In this document: in pieces, positions 51,030-62,537 of the stretch | Position numbering within the stretch: the stretch's first letter is position 1 | Layout of the letters: the number at the start of each line of letters is the position of its first letter | Assembly (NCBI GenBank): GCA_963704535.1 | Contig: OY969916.1 | Span: forward strand, 9,238,001-9,302,000 | DNA from: G963704535 sp963704535 | GTDB lineage: Bacteria > Chloroflexota > Chloroflexia > Chloroflexales > Roseiflexaceae | DNA: 64,000 bases | Reading direction: 5' to 3' | Notes under the pieces: model-generated | Seen by the model: only the letters and a program-made list of their open reading frames with translations | The model's database searches: none | What the model was told of the DNA's origin: nothing | Program-made: the position numbers and the translations under genes

Positions 51030-52028
51030 ATGTCGGTAGGTCGTTCTCATGATTGGATCTTGCGCGCGCGGGTCGAGCCTGGCGCGCCGCCCGGCGAGGC
51101 ATCCGCGCTGCTGGCGGCCTTGCGCCGGCTCGCCGACCATGGCGATAGTGCGCCTACCAGCGTTTCGCGGCCATGCCGGCCGCCCTTGTCGCTTCAGGAT
51201 GCCTACCGTGAGTGTATGGCGATCACGCGTACACATTCGCGCAGCTTTTTCTTGAGCACCCAGCTTTTGCCCGCCGAGAAGCGCCGCGCGATCCGCGCGC
51301 TGTACGCATTCTGCCGCACCAGCGACGACCTGGTCGATCAAGGGGAGCAGGATGCGACCGGCGCGCTGGCTGCCTGGGTAGATACGGTCCACACACCACA
51401 GGCGCCCGCCGATAGCGCCGTGCTGCTGGCATGGAACGACACGGCGGCGCGCTACGACGTTCCCAAAGCGCTGACGGACGAGTTGCTGGCAGGGATCGCC
51501 ATGGACCTGACCGTGAGCCGGTACGCGACCTTCGAGGAGCTGTGGTTGTACTGCTACCGGGTTGCCTCGGTGGTCGGCCTGATCTCGATGCACATTATCG
51601 GCTACCAGGAGGGCGCTGCAAGCTACGCGATTAAGCTGGGGATCGCGCTGCAACTGACCAATATCTTACGTGATGTCGGCGAGGACGCGCGGCGTGGGCG
51701 GGTCTACCTGCCGCAGGAGGATCTGCGGCGCTTCGGGCTGTGCGACGAGGATATCCTGGCCGGGCGGCGCGACGCGCGGTTCCGCCGGCTGATGCGCTTT
51801 GAAATCGGCTGCGCCAATGCGCTGTACCGCGAGGCCTGGCCCGGTATCGGGAGGTTGAGCCCCGACTGGCGCCTGGCGATCGCCGCTGCCGCCGAGATCT
51901 ACCGGGGCATCCTGGGGAAGATCGGCACCAACGACTACAATGTGTTCACCAGGCGCGCCTATGTGCCGCTGGCCGAGAAATTGCTGATCGTGCTGCGGGT
52001 GCGCCGGAGGCTGCGCGAGTTCCCGTGA
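51030..52028 (+). CDS. crtB: Phytoene/squalene synthase family protein
   Basis: 332 residues. Head-to-head condensation of two prenyl diphosphates. Aspartate-rich motifs RTSDDLVDQGE (about residues 96-106) and LRDVGEDARRGRVYLPQEDL (about 210-230), with THSRSFFLSTQLLPAEKRRAIRALYAFCR at the N-terminal side, are typical. The first ~50 residues (ARVEPGAPPGEASALLAAL...) are a non-conserved extension; the ATG at 51030 has GGAAGGAG upstream. Location after a CarH-like regulator favours carotenoid rather than hopanoid synthesis. Confidence 0.88.
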   Translation: MSVGRSHDWILRARVEPGAPPGEASALLAALRRLADHGDSAPTSVSRPCRPPLSLQDAYRECMAITRTHSRSFFLSTQLLPAEKRRAIRALYAFCRTSDDLVDQGEQDATGALAAWVDTVHTPQAPADSAVLLAWNDTAARYDVPKALTDELLAGIAMDLTVSRYATFEELWLYCYRVASVVGLISMHIIGYQEGAASYAIKLGIALQLTNILRDVGEDARRGRVYLPQEDLRRFGLCDEDILAGRRDARFRRLMRFEIGCANALYREAWPGIGRLSPDWRLAIAAAAEIYRGILGKIGTNDYNVFTRRAYVPLAEKLLIVLRVRRRLREFP

Positions 52029-52056
52029 TAAGATGACACGATGAGGGGGTGACAAG

Positions 52057-52737
52057 ATGACGGACCGACTGGGAACCGCCTGGCCGCTGAAGACCCTGCT
52101 GGTCGTGCTGTTTCTGGGGCCGCTACTCGCGCCGCTGTTCCAAGCGACCGGCCTGCCGCTGGTGGCCGACACGGGGGCGCTGGCGCATAACCTGCTCTCG
52201 ACCTACATTTGCCCGACGCCGGCCAAGTCGTACGCGCTGCTCGGCTTTCCGATGGCGGTCTGCCCGCGCTGCTGGGGCGCGACGATCGGGCTGTGGCTGG
52301 CCTGGCTGCTGTTCCAGAGAGCGGGGACTGGAGATTGGAGATTAGAGATTGGTCGTGCTCAATCCCCAATCTCCAATCTCTCATCTCTCGGAAACTGTTT
52401 GAAAAGAGCATTGTCTCGCCCACGATCCGTGGTGGAAAGGAGATTCTTGAGGGGCGACCCCCTCAAACTCCCCCTTTTCAAAACCCCGTGGGGGCTGCGG
52501 CTGGGCCTAGCCCTGGCGGCGTTTCTATTGTGGCCGCTGGAGATCCATGGGTGGGCTGACGCGCCGCGCTGGGTGCTGCTGCTCAACGGCGCCTCGGCTG
52601 GCTTGTGGGGCGGGTTGTTCCTGGCCTCGCTTCGGCCCTCCGCACATGCATTATCGTTTGGTGCTTTACAGTTCTGGGAAAAAGGGGGTTTGAGGGGGCA
52701 GCCCCCTCAGTCTTCCTCCAACCACATTGTAAAGTAG
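52057..52737 (+). CDS. DUF2085 membrane protein carrying two in-frame repeat insertions
   Basis: 226 residues. TM1 near 13-30; YICPTPAKSYALLGFPMAVCPRCWGATIGLWLAWLL is the DUF2085 Cys signature plus TM2; TM3-4 are LGLALAAFLLWPLEI and WVLLLNGASAGLWGGLFLAS. Between TM2 and TM3 about 50 residues (GDWRLEIGRAQSPISNLSS... then LKRALSRPRS...GDPLKLPLFK) are encoded by a family D palindrome followed by a family A element, in frame. The last ~27 residues (FGALQFWEKGGLRGQPPQSS) come from family B, so the native C-terminus is lost. Function unknown; possibly a metal- or thiol-related membrane protein. Co-directional with crtB, 28 bp gap. Confidence 0.78.
   Translation: MTDRLGTAWPLKTLLVVLFLGPLLAPLFQATGLPLVADTGALAHNLLSTYICPTPAKSYALLGFPMAVCPRCWGATIGLWLAWLLFQRAGTGDWRLEIGRAQSPISNLSSLGNCLKRALSRPRSVVERRFLRGDPLKLPLFKTPWGLRLGLALAAFLLWPLEIHGWADAPRWVLLLNGASAGLWGGLFLASLRPSAHALSFGALQFWEKGGLRGQPPQSSSNHIVK
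52329..52487. repeat. Family D plus family A repeats inside the DUF2085 gene
   Basis: GGAGATTGGAGATTAGAGAT / CCAATCTCCAATCTCTCATC palindrome (52329-52388), immediately followed by AACTGTTTGAAAAGAGCATT ... CTCCCCCTTTTCAAAAC (52389-52487). Together they add a multiple of three bases. Confidence 0.82.
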
Positions 52738-52758
52738 AATGGCGCCTTCCGAAACCTT
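52657..52758. repeat. Palindromic repeat, family B
   Basis: TTGGTGCTTTACAGTTCTGG, GAGGGGGCAGCCCCCTCAG, CACATTGTAAAGTAGAATGG and CCGAAACCTT match family B. It supplies the 3' end of the DUF2085 frame and ends just before the RBS of the next gene. Confidence 0.8.
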
Positions 52759-52771
52759 AAAGGAGATAGAT

Positions 52772-53695
52772 ATGTCCGAGTCGAAACGAGTGGTCGTCAC
52801 CGGCGCGACCGGCCTAATCGGCAAGGCACTGTGTAAAAAACTGGTTGAGAAAGGTTATCAAGTAGTGGTCTTCTCGCGCGACCCGGCGGCGGCGCGCCGA
52901 AGCGTGCCGGGCACAGCCGAGTACCTGGCCTGGATGCCGGCCGAGGACGGGCCGTGGGCCAAAGCGATCGACGGCGCGCACGCGGTCATCAGCCTGGCCG
53001 GTGCTTCGGTGGCCGGCAAGCGCTGGAGCGAGAGCTACAAGCGCGAGATCCGCGACACCCGCGTGATCGGCACGCGCGGGCTGGTAGGCGCGATGGCCAA
53101 GGCCGGCACGAAGCCACGCGTTTTTGCGAGCGGCTCGGCAGTCGGTTACTATGGCTTCCGCGATGACACCCCATTGGATGAGCGCGCCGCTCCCGGCGGC
53201 GATTTCCTCTCCAAGGTGGTCCAGGAGTGGGAGCAGGAGGCGCTCAAAGCCGAGGCGCAGGGCGTGCGAACGGCCATCGTACGCACCGGCATTGTGCTCG
53301 ACCGCCGCGAGGGCGCGCTGCCGCTGCTGGCGCTGCCGTTCCGCATGTTCGTGGGTGGGCCGGTGCTGCCGGGCACCCAGTGGTTCTCGTGGATTCACCT
53401 GGCCGATGTGGTCGGTATCATCCTGCTGGCGCTGGAAGATGAGCGGGTGAGCGGGCCAATCAACGCCGCCGCGCCGGAGCCACAGACCAACCGCGATTTC
53501 TCCAAGACCCTCGGCAAGGTGCTGGGCCGCCCGTCGCTCATGCCGGTGCCGGGGTTCGCCCTGCGCGTCATCGTCGGCGAGTTTGGCGAGACGCTGACCA
53601 CCGGCCAGCGCGTCATCCCCAGGCTGGCCCAGGAGCTTGGCTACCAGTTCCAGTACCCCACTAGCGAGCAGGCGCTGCGCGAGATATTTCAATAG
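52772..53695 (+). CDS. TIGR01777 family NAD-dependent epimerase (SDR39U1-like)
   Basis: 307 residues from the ATG at 52772 (AAAGGAGA upstream; an earlier ATG lies in the repeat). Rossmann motif VTGATGLIGKAL (residues 9-20); then INLAGASV-like VISLAGASVAGKRWSESYKREIRDTRVIGTR, FASGSAVGYYGFRDD (Ser/Tyr), VVQEWEQEA, RTGIVLDRREGALP and WFSWIHLADVVGIILLAL. These are the marks of the YfcH/SDR39U1 family, whose substrate is unknown. Confidence 0.9.
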   Translation: MSESKRVVVTGATGLIGKALCKKLVEKGYQVVVFSRDPAAARRSVPGTAEYLAWMPAEDGPWAKAIDGAHAVISLAGASVAGKRWSESYKREIRDTRVIGTRGLVGAMAKAGTKPRVFASGSAVGYYGFRDDTPLDERAAPGGDFLSKVVQEWEQEALKAEAQGVRTAIVRTGIVLDRREGALPLLALPFRMFVGGPVLPGTQWFSWIHLADVVGIILLALEDERVSGPINAAAPEPQTNRDFSKTLGKVLGRPSLMPVPGFALRVIVGEFGETLTTGQRVIPRLAQELGYQFQYPTSEQALREIFQ

Positions 53696-53776
53696 AGATT
53701 GGAGATTGGAGATTACTTAACCAATCTCCAATCTCCAATCTCCAATCCCCTATTTCTTATCACTAATCTCTTATCA
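53695..53776. repeat. Word-repeat palindrome, family D
   Basis: AGAGATTGGAGATTGGAGAT on the left, CCAATCTCCAATCTCCAATC on the right, then CTAATCTCTTATC words. It begins at the stop codon of the epimerase gene. Confidence 0.85.
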
Positions 53777-53850
53777 TTACGGCCAGGGCTAGTATGGTAT
53801 CATGGGCTGGCGTCACCCGAAACCTTGTCGTAGAGATGAAGAGAGAAACT

Positions 53851-55113
53851 ATGCGCCACCTGCGATATATCGCGCTTGTGCTTGCCGCGCTGGTGCTGGC
53901 CGCCTGCGCCCTCGATTCGCTCCCCCAGATCGGGAGCGCGCCGCCGACCGAGACCTCGGCCCCAACGGTGCGCCCGGCTGACCCGCTGGAGTTCGACCCG
54001 ACCGCCTCGCCCGCAGCGCCCGCGCCGACGTCGGCGCCGCTGCCCAACGTCGCGCCGGTGCCGACGCTGGCTCCCCCGATCACCAATGCGCTGGAGGAGC
54101 AGCAGCGCCTGCTGGTCGAGCTGTACCGGCGCGTCAACCCGGCGGTGGTCAGCATCGAGGTCGCGGGGCAGCACCCGGATGTCGAGGGCGCGCCGGAGTC
54201 CGACGAGAACATCCCGTTTGGGCAGGGGTCCGGCTTCCTGTACGACGATCAGGGGCATATCGTCACCAACAACCACGTGGTCGAAGACGCGAGTGCGTTC
54301 CAGGTGCGTTTCTCCGACGGCTCGGTGATCGAGGCGCGGCTGATCGGTCGCGACCCCGGCAGCGACCTAGCGGTGCTGAAGGTCGATACGCTGCCGGAGG
54401 GCGCCGCGCCCCTAGCGCTGGCCGACTTGCGCCAGGTCGAGGTCGGCCAGACGGCGATCGCGATCGGCAATCCCTTTGGCTTGCAGAACACCCTGACGGT
54501 CGGGGTTGTGAGCGGGCTGGGGCGTAGCCTGTCGGGGCCGTTGAGCGAGCGGGGCAACTTCCGCATCCCCAATGTGATCCAGACCGACGCAGCGATCAAC
54601 CCCGGCAACTCAGGCGGGCCGCTGCTGAACATCCGTGGCGAGGTGATCGGCGTCAACACGGCGATCCGCAGCGAGTCAGGGGTCTTTGAGGGCGTCGGCT
54701 ACGCGGTGCCCTCGAACGCGCTGACGCGGGTCGTGCCGGCGCTGATCGAGCAGGGAAGCTATGAGCACCCCTGGCTCGGCGTCGCGATGCGCGAGGTCGA
54801 CCCGCTGCTGGCGCGCCACTTCGGGCTGGCGGCGCAGCAGGGCGTGCTGATCACCGAGGTCCAGAACGGCAGCCCGGCCGAGGATGCCGGGCTACGCGGC
54901 GGCACGCGCAGCGGCGACTACGGCGGCTTCCCGGTCGTCTACGACGGCGATATCGTCACCGCGATCAATGGGCAGACCGTACGCAGCGGCGACGAGTTGG
55001 TGAGCTATCTGGAGCTTGAGACGTCGGTCGGTGATGTGGTGACGCTGACGGTGCTGCGCGATGGCGACGAGCAGCAGCTCGATGTGACGCTGGGGCGCCG
55101 GCCGGATGAATGA
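53851..55113 (+). CDS. HtrA/DegP-like serine protease with PDZ domain, lipoprotein
   Basis: About 420 residues from the ATG at 53851 (AGAGAG upstream; an ATG at 53836 is possible). Lipoprotein signal RHLRYIALVLAALVLAAC with lipobox LAAC near residue 18, a Thr/Pro/Ala-rich linker, then an S1C protease domain: His in VTNNHVVEDA, Asp in GRDPGSDLAVLKV, Ser in NPGNSGGPLL. A C-terminal PDZ domain (WLGVAMREVDPLLARHFGLAAQQGVLITEVQNGSPAEDAGLRGG) follows. It degrades misfolded extracytoplasmic proteins. Confidence 0.92.
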   Translation: MRHLRYIALVLAALVLAACALDSLPQIGSAPPTETSAPTVRPADPLEFDPTASPAAPAPTSAPLPNVAPVPTLAPPITNALEEQQRLLVELYRRVNPAVVSIEVAGQHPDVEGAPESDENIPFGQGSGFLYDDQGHIVTNNHVVEDASAFQVRFSDGSVIEARLIGRDPGSDLAVLKVDTLPEGAAPLALADLRQVEVGQTAIAIGNPFGLQNTLTVGVVSGLGRSLSGPLSERGNFRIPNVIQTDAAINPGNSGGPLLNIRGEVIGVNTAIRSESGVFEGVGYAVPSNALTRVVPALIEQGSYEHPWLGVAMREVDPLLARHFGLAAQQGVLITEVQNGSPAEDAGLRGGTRSGDYGGFPVVYDGDIVTAINGQTVRSGDELVSYLELETSVGDVVTLTVLRDGDEQQLDVTLGRRPDE

Positions 55114-55135
55114 ACCAGGGGGATATGGCGTGATC

Positions 55136-55300
55136 GCCCACGACGATGGCGACGGCGTACATGGCGCATCGCCGCCGATCATCGTCATCCGATGTGGCGC
55201 ATCGTCGCCGATCATCGCCATCCGACGTGGCGCATCGCCGCCATCATCGTCATCCGATGTGGCGCATCGTCGCTGATCATCGTCATCCGACGTGGAGGGG
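55136..55300. repeat. Direct/inverted word repeat (GATCATCGTCATCCGA(T/C)GTGG)
   Basis: Copies of ATCATCG(T/C)CATCCGA(T/C)GTGG and GGCGCATCG(T/C)CGCC recur about every 33 bp. Similar words (GGCGCATCACCGCGCG) continue to about 55500, ending in a GCGAGTTGCTGTCGCGC / GCGCGACAGCAACTCGC palindrome at the DUF4058 stop. No gene is visible in 55114-55487. Confidence 0.75.
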
Positions 55301-55487
55301 CGATCCTCGTGATCGCCCGCGACGATGGCGATGCGGGCGATGCGGGCGATGCCGGGCGAATACAAGATTCGCCCCGACGGTGCGTTTACGGCGCATCACC
55401 GCGCGTTCACGGCACATCACCGCGCGAACATTGCAATCATCGCAAACGTCGTTGCCGATGCCATCGCGTGCGCGAGTTGCTGTCGCG

Positions 55488-56174
55488 CTAGCGCGACAGC
55501 AACTCGCGCACCCAGGCGCCATTGGCCTCCGAAAGCGCTGGCGGCGGAGGGTCTTGCCGGTAGTCGATCGACAGGTCGTAGGCCGCCTCGTCGTAGACCG
55601 CCGCGAGCGCCGTCGCGAGGTTGAGCGTGACGTCATCATCGGGCGGCCGGAGCGGCAGTGGAAGCGTCGGGAGGGGGTCGCGCAAAGTCAACGGCCATAC
55701 GTCGGTCTTGCCGGTGTGCGCGCGGGTCAGTGCGATCAAATATGGGACCTCGGGCAGCCGGCGATGGGCCACCGGGCGGGTGCCGCGCCGGATCAGGTCG
55801 AGTTCGATCAGGTGGACGCCGGTCTGATACAGCCGCTGGCGTTTGGTGCGGTACTGGGCCAGCCCAGGTTCGCGCTTATTCACCGGCGACAGAATCTCGA
55901 TGCTCGTTACCAGTTGGTTGCTGGCCGTGTCACGGATCTCGACGCTGGTAAGCTGGACTTCGACCGGCAGCATCACCCCCACGTCGGGATACATAATCCC
56001 CACATCGCTCTCAGGGGCGGTATCTTCCACGACGTAGATATTCAGACGCGCTGTGTAGCGTGGTCGCAGCAGTGGCGTGAGCTGCTGGCGGATCTTATTC
56101 GCCAGCGCGTTATGCACATCCGGCCACAGATAGCCTTCAAGGTAGGGGTCCATTCCTGGAAACGGCGACGGCAT
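55488..56174 (-). CDS. DUF4058 family protein
   Basis: 228 residues: MPSPFPGMDPYLEGYLWPDVHNALANKIRQQLTPLLRPRYTARLNIYVVED is the standard opening of DUF4058, followed by SVEIRDTASNQLVTSIEILSPVNKREPG, YRTKRQRLYQTGVHLIELDLIRRG and a C-terminal YDLSIDYRQDPPPP. The core ...EILSPVNK... recalls PD-(D/E)XK-like folds but catalytic residues cannot be confirmed. Function unknown; frequent in Chloroflexota and cyanobacteria. The C-terminal VRELLSR is encoded within a palindrome. The gap 56175-56556 contains a partial family A repeat and no clear gene. Confidence 0.82.
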   Translation of the reverse strand: MPSPFPGMDPYLEGYLWPDVHNALANKIRQQLTPLLRPRYTARLNIYVVEDTAPESDVGIMYPDVGVMLPVEVQLTSVEIRDTASNQLVTSIEILSPVNKREPGLAQYRTKRQRLYQTGVHLIELDLIRRGTRPVAHRRLPEVPYLIALTRAHTGKTDVWPLTLRDPLPTLPLPLRPPDDDVTLNLATALAAVYDEAAYDLSIDYRQDPPPPALSEANGAWVRELLSR

Positions 56175-56556
56175 AGGTTCCTCCCGTTCGTCGCGCCGAA
56201 GCGCTGGCTGTCATTGTAGCATACGCGGCGGCCCACTGGCGACGAAATCTGTCAGGTGCGGGCACGAGCCTCCTTGAAGAGGGATGCCATCCCGGCCCGC
56301 ACCTGATAGGCTTGGGTGAGACTCATCCGCCCTACGACCGATGCCTTCACCATTCTCCTGCGTTATCCTGTAGCCCTGTCGCGCGGCGCGCCTCGGCAGG
56401 CCCCCTTGGGCCGCCCAGGCGCCTTTCGGCGTTGCTTTTTCACTCGTAGTCCGTGGTGGGAAGAGGATTCTTGAGGGGCGGCCTCCTCAAACTCCCCCTT
56501 TGTGGAGCCGGTATCCTTTTCGCCACAACCTGGCTCTTATGAGAGGAGCGCTGTGC

Positions 56557-58083
56557 ATGGTGGAAACACGAGGGTTGGAGGAGGTCAGCTTGCTGATCGC
56601 CAGAGCCACTTCGGCGCGCGGGGCATACACCGAGAAGAACCAGGCGTTCGGCGAGATCGTGCGCCGTTTCCAGGACCTGGCGTTCGCCTGCGCGTACGCC
56701 GTGCTGGGCGACTTCCACCAGGCCGAGGACGCCGCGCAGGAGGCCTTCATCACTGCCTGGCGCCACCTGGACCAACTGCGCCAGCCCGAGGCGTTCCCCG
56801 GCTGGTTCAAGCGCATCGTGCTGACGCAGTGCAACCGGCTGACGCGCGCCAAGCGGCTGAACACCGTCGTGCTGGAGCGGGCAGCGGGCGTGTCAGCCGC
56901 GCCCGACCCGGCGGCGGTCTACGAGCAGACCGAGCGGCGGGCGGGCGTGCTGGCGGCGATCGGGGAGCTGCCGGAGCACGAGCGCATGGTGACGATGCTG
57001 TTCTACATCGGCGACTACGCGCAGAACGAGATCGCCGCGTTTCTTGAGCTGCCGCTGACGACGGTCAAGAAGCGCCTGTTCTCCGCGCGGCAGCGGCTGC
57101 GAGAAAGGATGCTCGACATGGTACGAGAGACGTTGCTGGAGCAGCGCCCATCACGCAACGGGCAGTTCGCCGAGACCGTCGCGCTGTTCAACGAGGCGCT
57201 GGATGCGTTCATCGCTAAGGTTCGCCAGGATCGCTACATCATCGCGGCGATCCTGTGCGGCAGCCTGTCCCACGACACGGTCTGGCGCAAGTCCGACATC
57301 GACATCATGCTGGTCGGGCGCGAGGAGAAGCCGATCAGGGCCTTCTACCTGGTGGAGAACGGCGTCAACATCCACGCCGTCCTGTACCCGCGCAGCAAGT
57401 TCAAGCAGGCGATCGAGGGCGCCTTGCAGGGCTCGCTGATGCACTCCTCCTTCGCGCTGAGCACGCTGCTGTTCACGACCGACGACACGATCCGCGCCTA
57501 CTATATGGATGGCCGCGCGATCGGCGCCCACGACCGGCAGATGCGGCTGATGCTAGCCGGCAGCGAGGCGCTGTACACGCTCGCCAAGGCCGAGAAATGG
57601 CTGGTCACGCGCAAGGATGTGTCGTACAGCTTCCTGTGGATCATGTACACGATCAGCAAGCTGGCCGAGATCGAGGTGCTGCTCAATGGCGAGCTGACCA
57701 CCCGCGAGGTCATCCCCCAGGCGCTCAAGCTCAACCCGGCCTTCTTCAACCCGGTCTACTACGACCTGATCCACCAGAAGAAAGATGAGGCGACGATCCA
57801 GCAGGTGCTCGATCTGATCAACGCATACATCGACGACCGGCTGGAACTGCTGTTCGGGCCGATCCTGGGCTACCTGCGCGAGGAGGGCGGCATCCGCACC
57901 ACCACCGAGATCGACGGCTACTTCAGGAACCAGGCGCAGGCCTGCTCGCTCTCGGCGGTGTACGAGTGGCTGGCCGACAAGAGCATCATCCAGAAGGTGC
58001 CCTCGCCGGTGCGGCTCACCCAGAAGAGCCAGGTCACGGTCGATGAGGCGGCCTACTACTATGATGGCGGTTTCCCGCGCTGA
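56557..58083 (+). CDS. ECF sigma factor fused to a pol-beta-type nucleotidyltransferase
   Basis: About 508 residues from the ATG at 56557 (GAGAGGAG upstream). Residues about 25-190 are an ECF sigma factor: region 2 FGEIVRRFQDLAFACAYAVLGDFHQAEDAAQEAFITAWRHLDQL and region 4 LPEHERMVTMLFYIGDYAQNEIAAFLELPLTTVKKRLFSARQRLRERM. Residues about 210-330 carry a minimal-nucleotidyltransferase signature, AAILCGSLSHDTVWRKSDIDIMLVGRE (G-S then D-x-D). A helical region follows (AEKWLVTRKDVSYSFLWIMYTISKLAEIEVLLNG) like NTase-associated substrate-binding domains. No anti-sigma gene is adjacent. The C-terminal half may sense or modify a small molecule to tune the sigma factor; this is inference. Confidence 0.88.
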   Translation: MVETRGLEEVSLLIARATSARGAYTEKNQAFGEIVRRFQDLAFACAYAVLGDFHQAEDAAQEAFITAWRHLDQLRQPEAFPGWFKRIVLTQCNRLTRAKRLNTVVLERAAGVSAAPDPAAVYEQTERRAGVLAAIGELPEHERMVTMLFYIGDYAQNEIAAFLELPLTTVKKRLFSARQRLRERMLDMVRETLLEQRPSRNGQFAETVALFNEALDAFIAKVRQDRYIIAAILCGSLSHDTVWRKSDIDIMLVGREEKPIRAFYLVENGVNIHAVLYPRSKFKQAIEGALQGSLMHSSFALSTLLFTTDDTIRAYYMDGRAIGAHDRQMRLMLAGSEALYTLAKAEKWLVTRKDVSYSFLWIMYTISKLAEIEVLLNGELTTREVIPQALKLNPAFFNPVYYDLIHQKKDEATIQQVLDLINAYIDDRLELLFGPILGYLREEGGIRTTTEIDGYFRNQAQACSLSAVYEWLADKSIIQKVPSPVRLTQKSQVTVDEAAYYYDGGFPR

Positions 58084-58084
58084 C

Positions 58085-58319
58085 TCTGAAAGGCAAGGGC
58101 AAGGGGAGGGCAGCCCGCCCCTTAAACCCCACCCGATCGTAGTCTGAAAGGGAGGGGCAAGGGGAGGGCCACCCTCCCCTTAAACCCCACCCGATCGTAG
58201 TCTGAAAGGGAGGGGCAAGGGGAGGGCCACCCTCCCCTTAAACCCCACCCGATCGTAGTCTGAAAGGGAGGGGCAAGGGGAGGGCCACCCTCCCCTTAAA
58301 CCCCACCCCAACCCATCGT
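58085..58319. repeat. Tandem array, 58-bp period, four copies
   Basis: Units start at 58085, 58143, 58201 and 58259, each TCTGAAAGGGAGGGGCAAGG, then GGAGGGCCACCCTCCCCTTA and AACCCCACCCGATCGTAG. The last three copies are nearly identical. It ends 30 bp before the uvrA-like ATG. Confidence 0.92.
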
Positions 58320-58350
58320 AAGCAGATCAGGTTCTAAAGGAGCTGCGATC

Positions 58351-61385
<3,035 letters not shown>

Positions 61386-61436
61386 TCGGGGCAGGATGGC
61401 GAACGCTTGTACAGTTGGGCGTACATACACCAGCAG

Positions 61437-61543
61437 TTTTACCACGAAGCTCACGAAGGTACGAAGACCACGAAGAGGGCTCATGCCTGTGACTATAAAG
61501 CCTTCGTGATCTTCGCGTCTTCGCGTCTTCGTGGTGAGAAACC
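61437..61543. repeat. Word-repeat palindrome (CACGAAG / CTTCGTG words)
   Basis: ACCACGAAGCTCACGAAGGT and GACCACGAAG face CTTCGTGATCTTCGCGTCTT and CTTCGTGGT. Confidence 0.8.
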
Positions 61544-61627
61544 GTGGGCCGACTTACGCCAAGCTGTACTAGTGGGTCACTTTTTGTTCGTGTTGCGTAT
61601 TGCGTGTTACGTGCGCTGACACGCGGT

Positions 61628-61735
61628 TGGGAATAGAACACGGATCAAACGGATCGAACGGATGGTAACGGATCAAGAAAGAGAAACTATCCGTGGAAAT
61701 CCGCTTCATCAGTTGCATCCGTGTTCGATAGCCAA
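61628..61735. repeat. Word-repeat palindrome (ACGGATC / GATCCGT words)
   Basis: AACACGGATCAAACGGATCG and GGTAACGGATCAAG face ATCCGTGGAAATCCGCTTCA and GCATCCGTGTTCGAT. Confidence 0.75.
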
Positions 61736-61770
61736 ACAGCTCCCTTGAAACAGCACTAAGGAGTTGACCA

Positions 61771-62478
61771 ATGGCCAACGAACGTACCTACCCCTGTCTC
61801 CCCTGCGGCAACCTGGACGAATCGATTTCATTCTATGCGGCGCTTGGCTTCAAAACCACCTATCGGCAGACCCGGCCCAACCCGCACGCCGTCGTCGCTC
61901 TAGAGGATATCCAGATCCACCTGTTCGGCATGGAAGGCTTCAATCCGGCCGATTCGTATGGCAGTGTGATCGTGGCCGTGCCCGACCCGGATGATCTGTA
62001 TCGCGCGTTTGCCGCCAGGTTGCGCGAAACGTTTGGGAAGCTGCCCACGGCCGGCATACCCCGCATTCTGCGCCCGCGTAAGAAATTCGGCACGGTGAGC
62101 GGATTTAGCGTCGTAGACCCTGGTGGAAACTGGTTACGAATTTACCGCCTGGGTGATACTGAAGAGAAAGACTCACCCGAAAAAGCCGAGGGGCTGATGC
62201 AGAGCATTCTCGTGGCTTCGCGCCTGGGGGATGCGCATGGGGATGAGGCGCTGGCACTAAAAACACTCGAAAACGGAATCATGCGTTACACCGAGGCGCC
62301 ACCGCTTGATCGCGCCAGGGCCTATCTCTACCGGGCGGAGTTGGCGGTCCGGCTCAACAACCACGAACTGGCTCAATCCTCGCTCACGGCGGCGACCTCA
62401 TTGGCGTTAACGGAAGATGAACGGGCTGCGGTTGCGGATGAGGTCGCTCAGGTGACCGAGTTGGTTCATCAGAAATGA
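61771..62478 (+). CDS. VOC (glyoxalase/bleomycin-resistance-like) protein with helical C-terminal domain
   Basis: 235 residues. Residues about 5-128 are a single VOC module: TYPCLPCGNLDESISFYAALGFKTTYRQTRPNPHAVVALEDIQIHLFGMEGFNPADSYGSV...GFSVVDPGGNWLRIYRLGD. The spacing resembles bleomycin-resistance-type binding proteins rather than glyoxalase I. Residues about 135-230 are helical with TPR-like spacing (LDRARAYLYRAELAVRLNNHELAQSSLTAATSLALTEDERAAVADEV). GGAGTTGACC precedes the ATG. It may bind a small hydrophobic drug or metabolite. Confidence 0.8.
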   Translation: MANERTYPCLPCGNLDESISFYAALGFKTTYRQTRPNPHAVVALEDIQIHLFGMEGFNPADSYGSVIVAVPDPDDLYRAFAARLRETFGKLPTAGIPRILRPRKKFGTVSGFSVVDPGGNWLRIYRLGDTEEKDSPEKAEGLMQSILVASRLGDAHGDEALALKTLENGIMRYTEAPPLDRARAYLYRAELAVRLNNHELAQSSLTAATSLALTEDERAAVADEVAQVTELVHQK

Positions 62479-62483
62479 GAGTG

Positions 62484-62528
62484 CCGTGGAATGGGGAGTT
62501 TGAGGGGTCGCCCCTCAAACTCCCCCTT

Positions 62529-62537
<9 letters not shown>
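62484..62537. repeat. Palindromic repeat, family A (partial)
   Basis: GAATGGGGAGTTTGAGGGG, TCGCCCCTCAAACTCCCCCT and TTTAGACAG. It separates the VOC and GlgX genes; the GlgX stop codon lies inside it. Confidence 0.75.
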
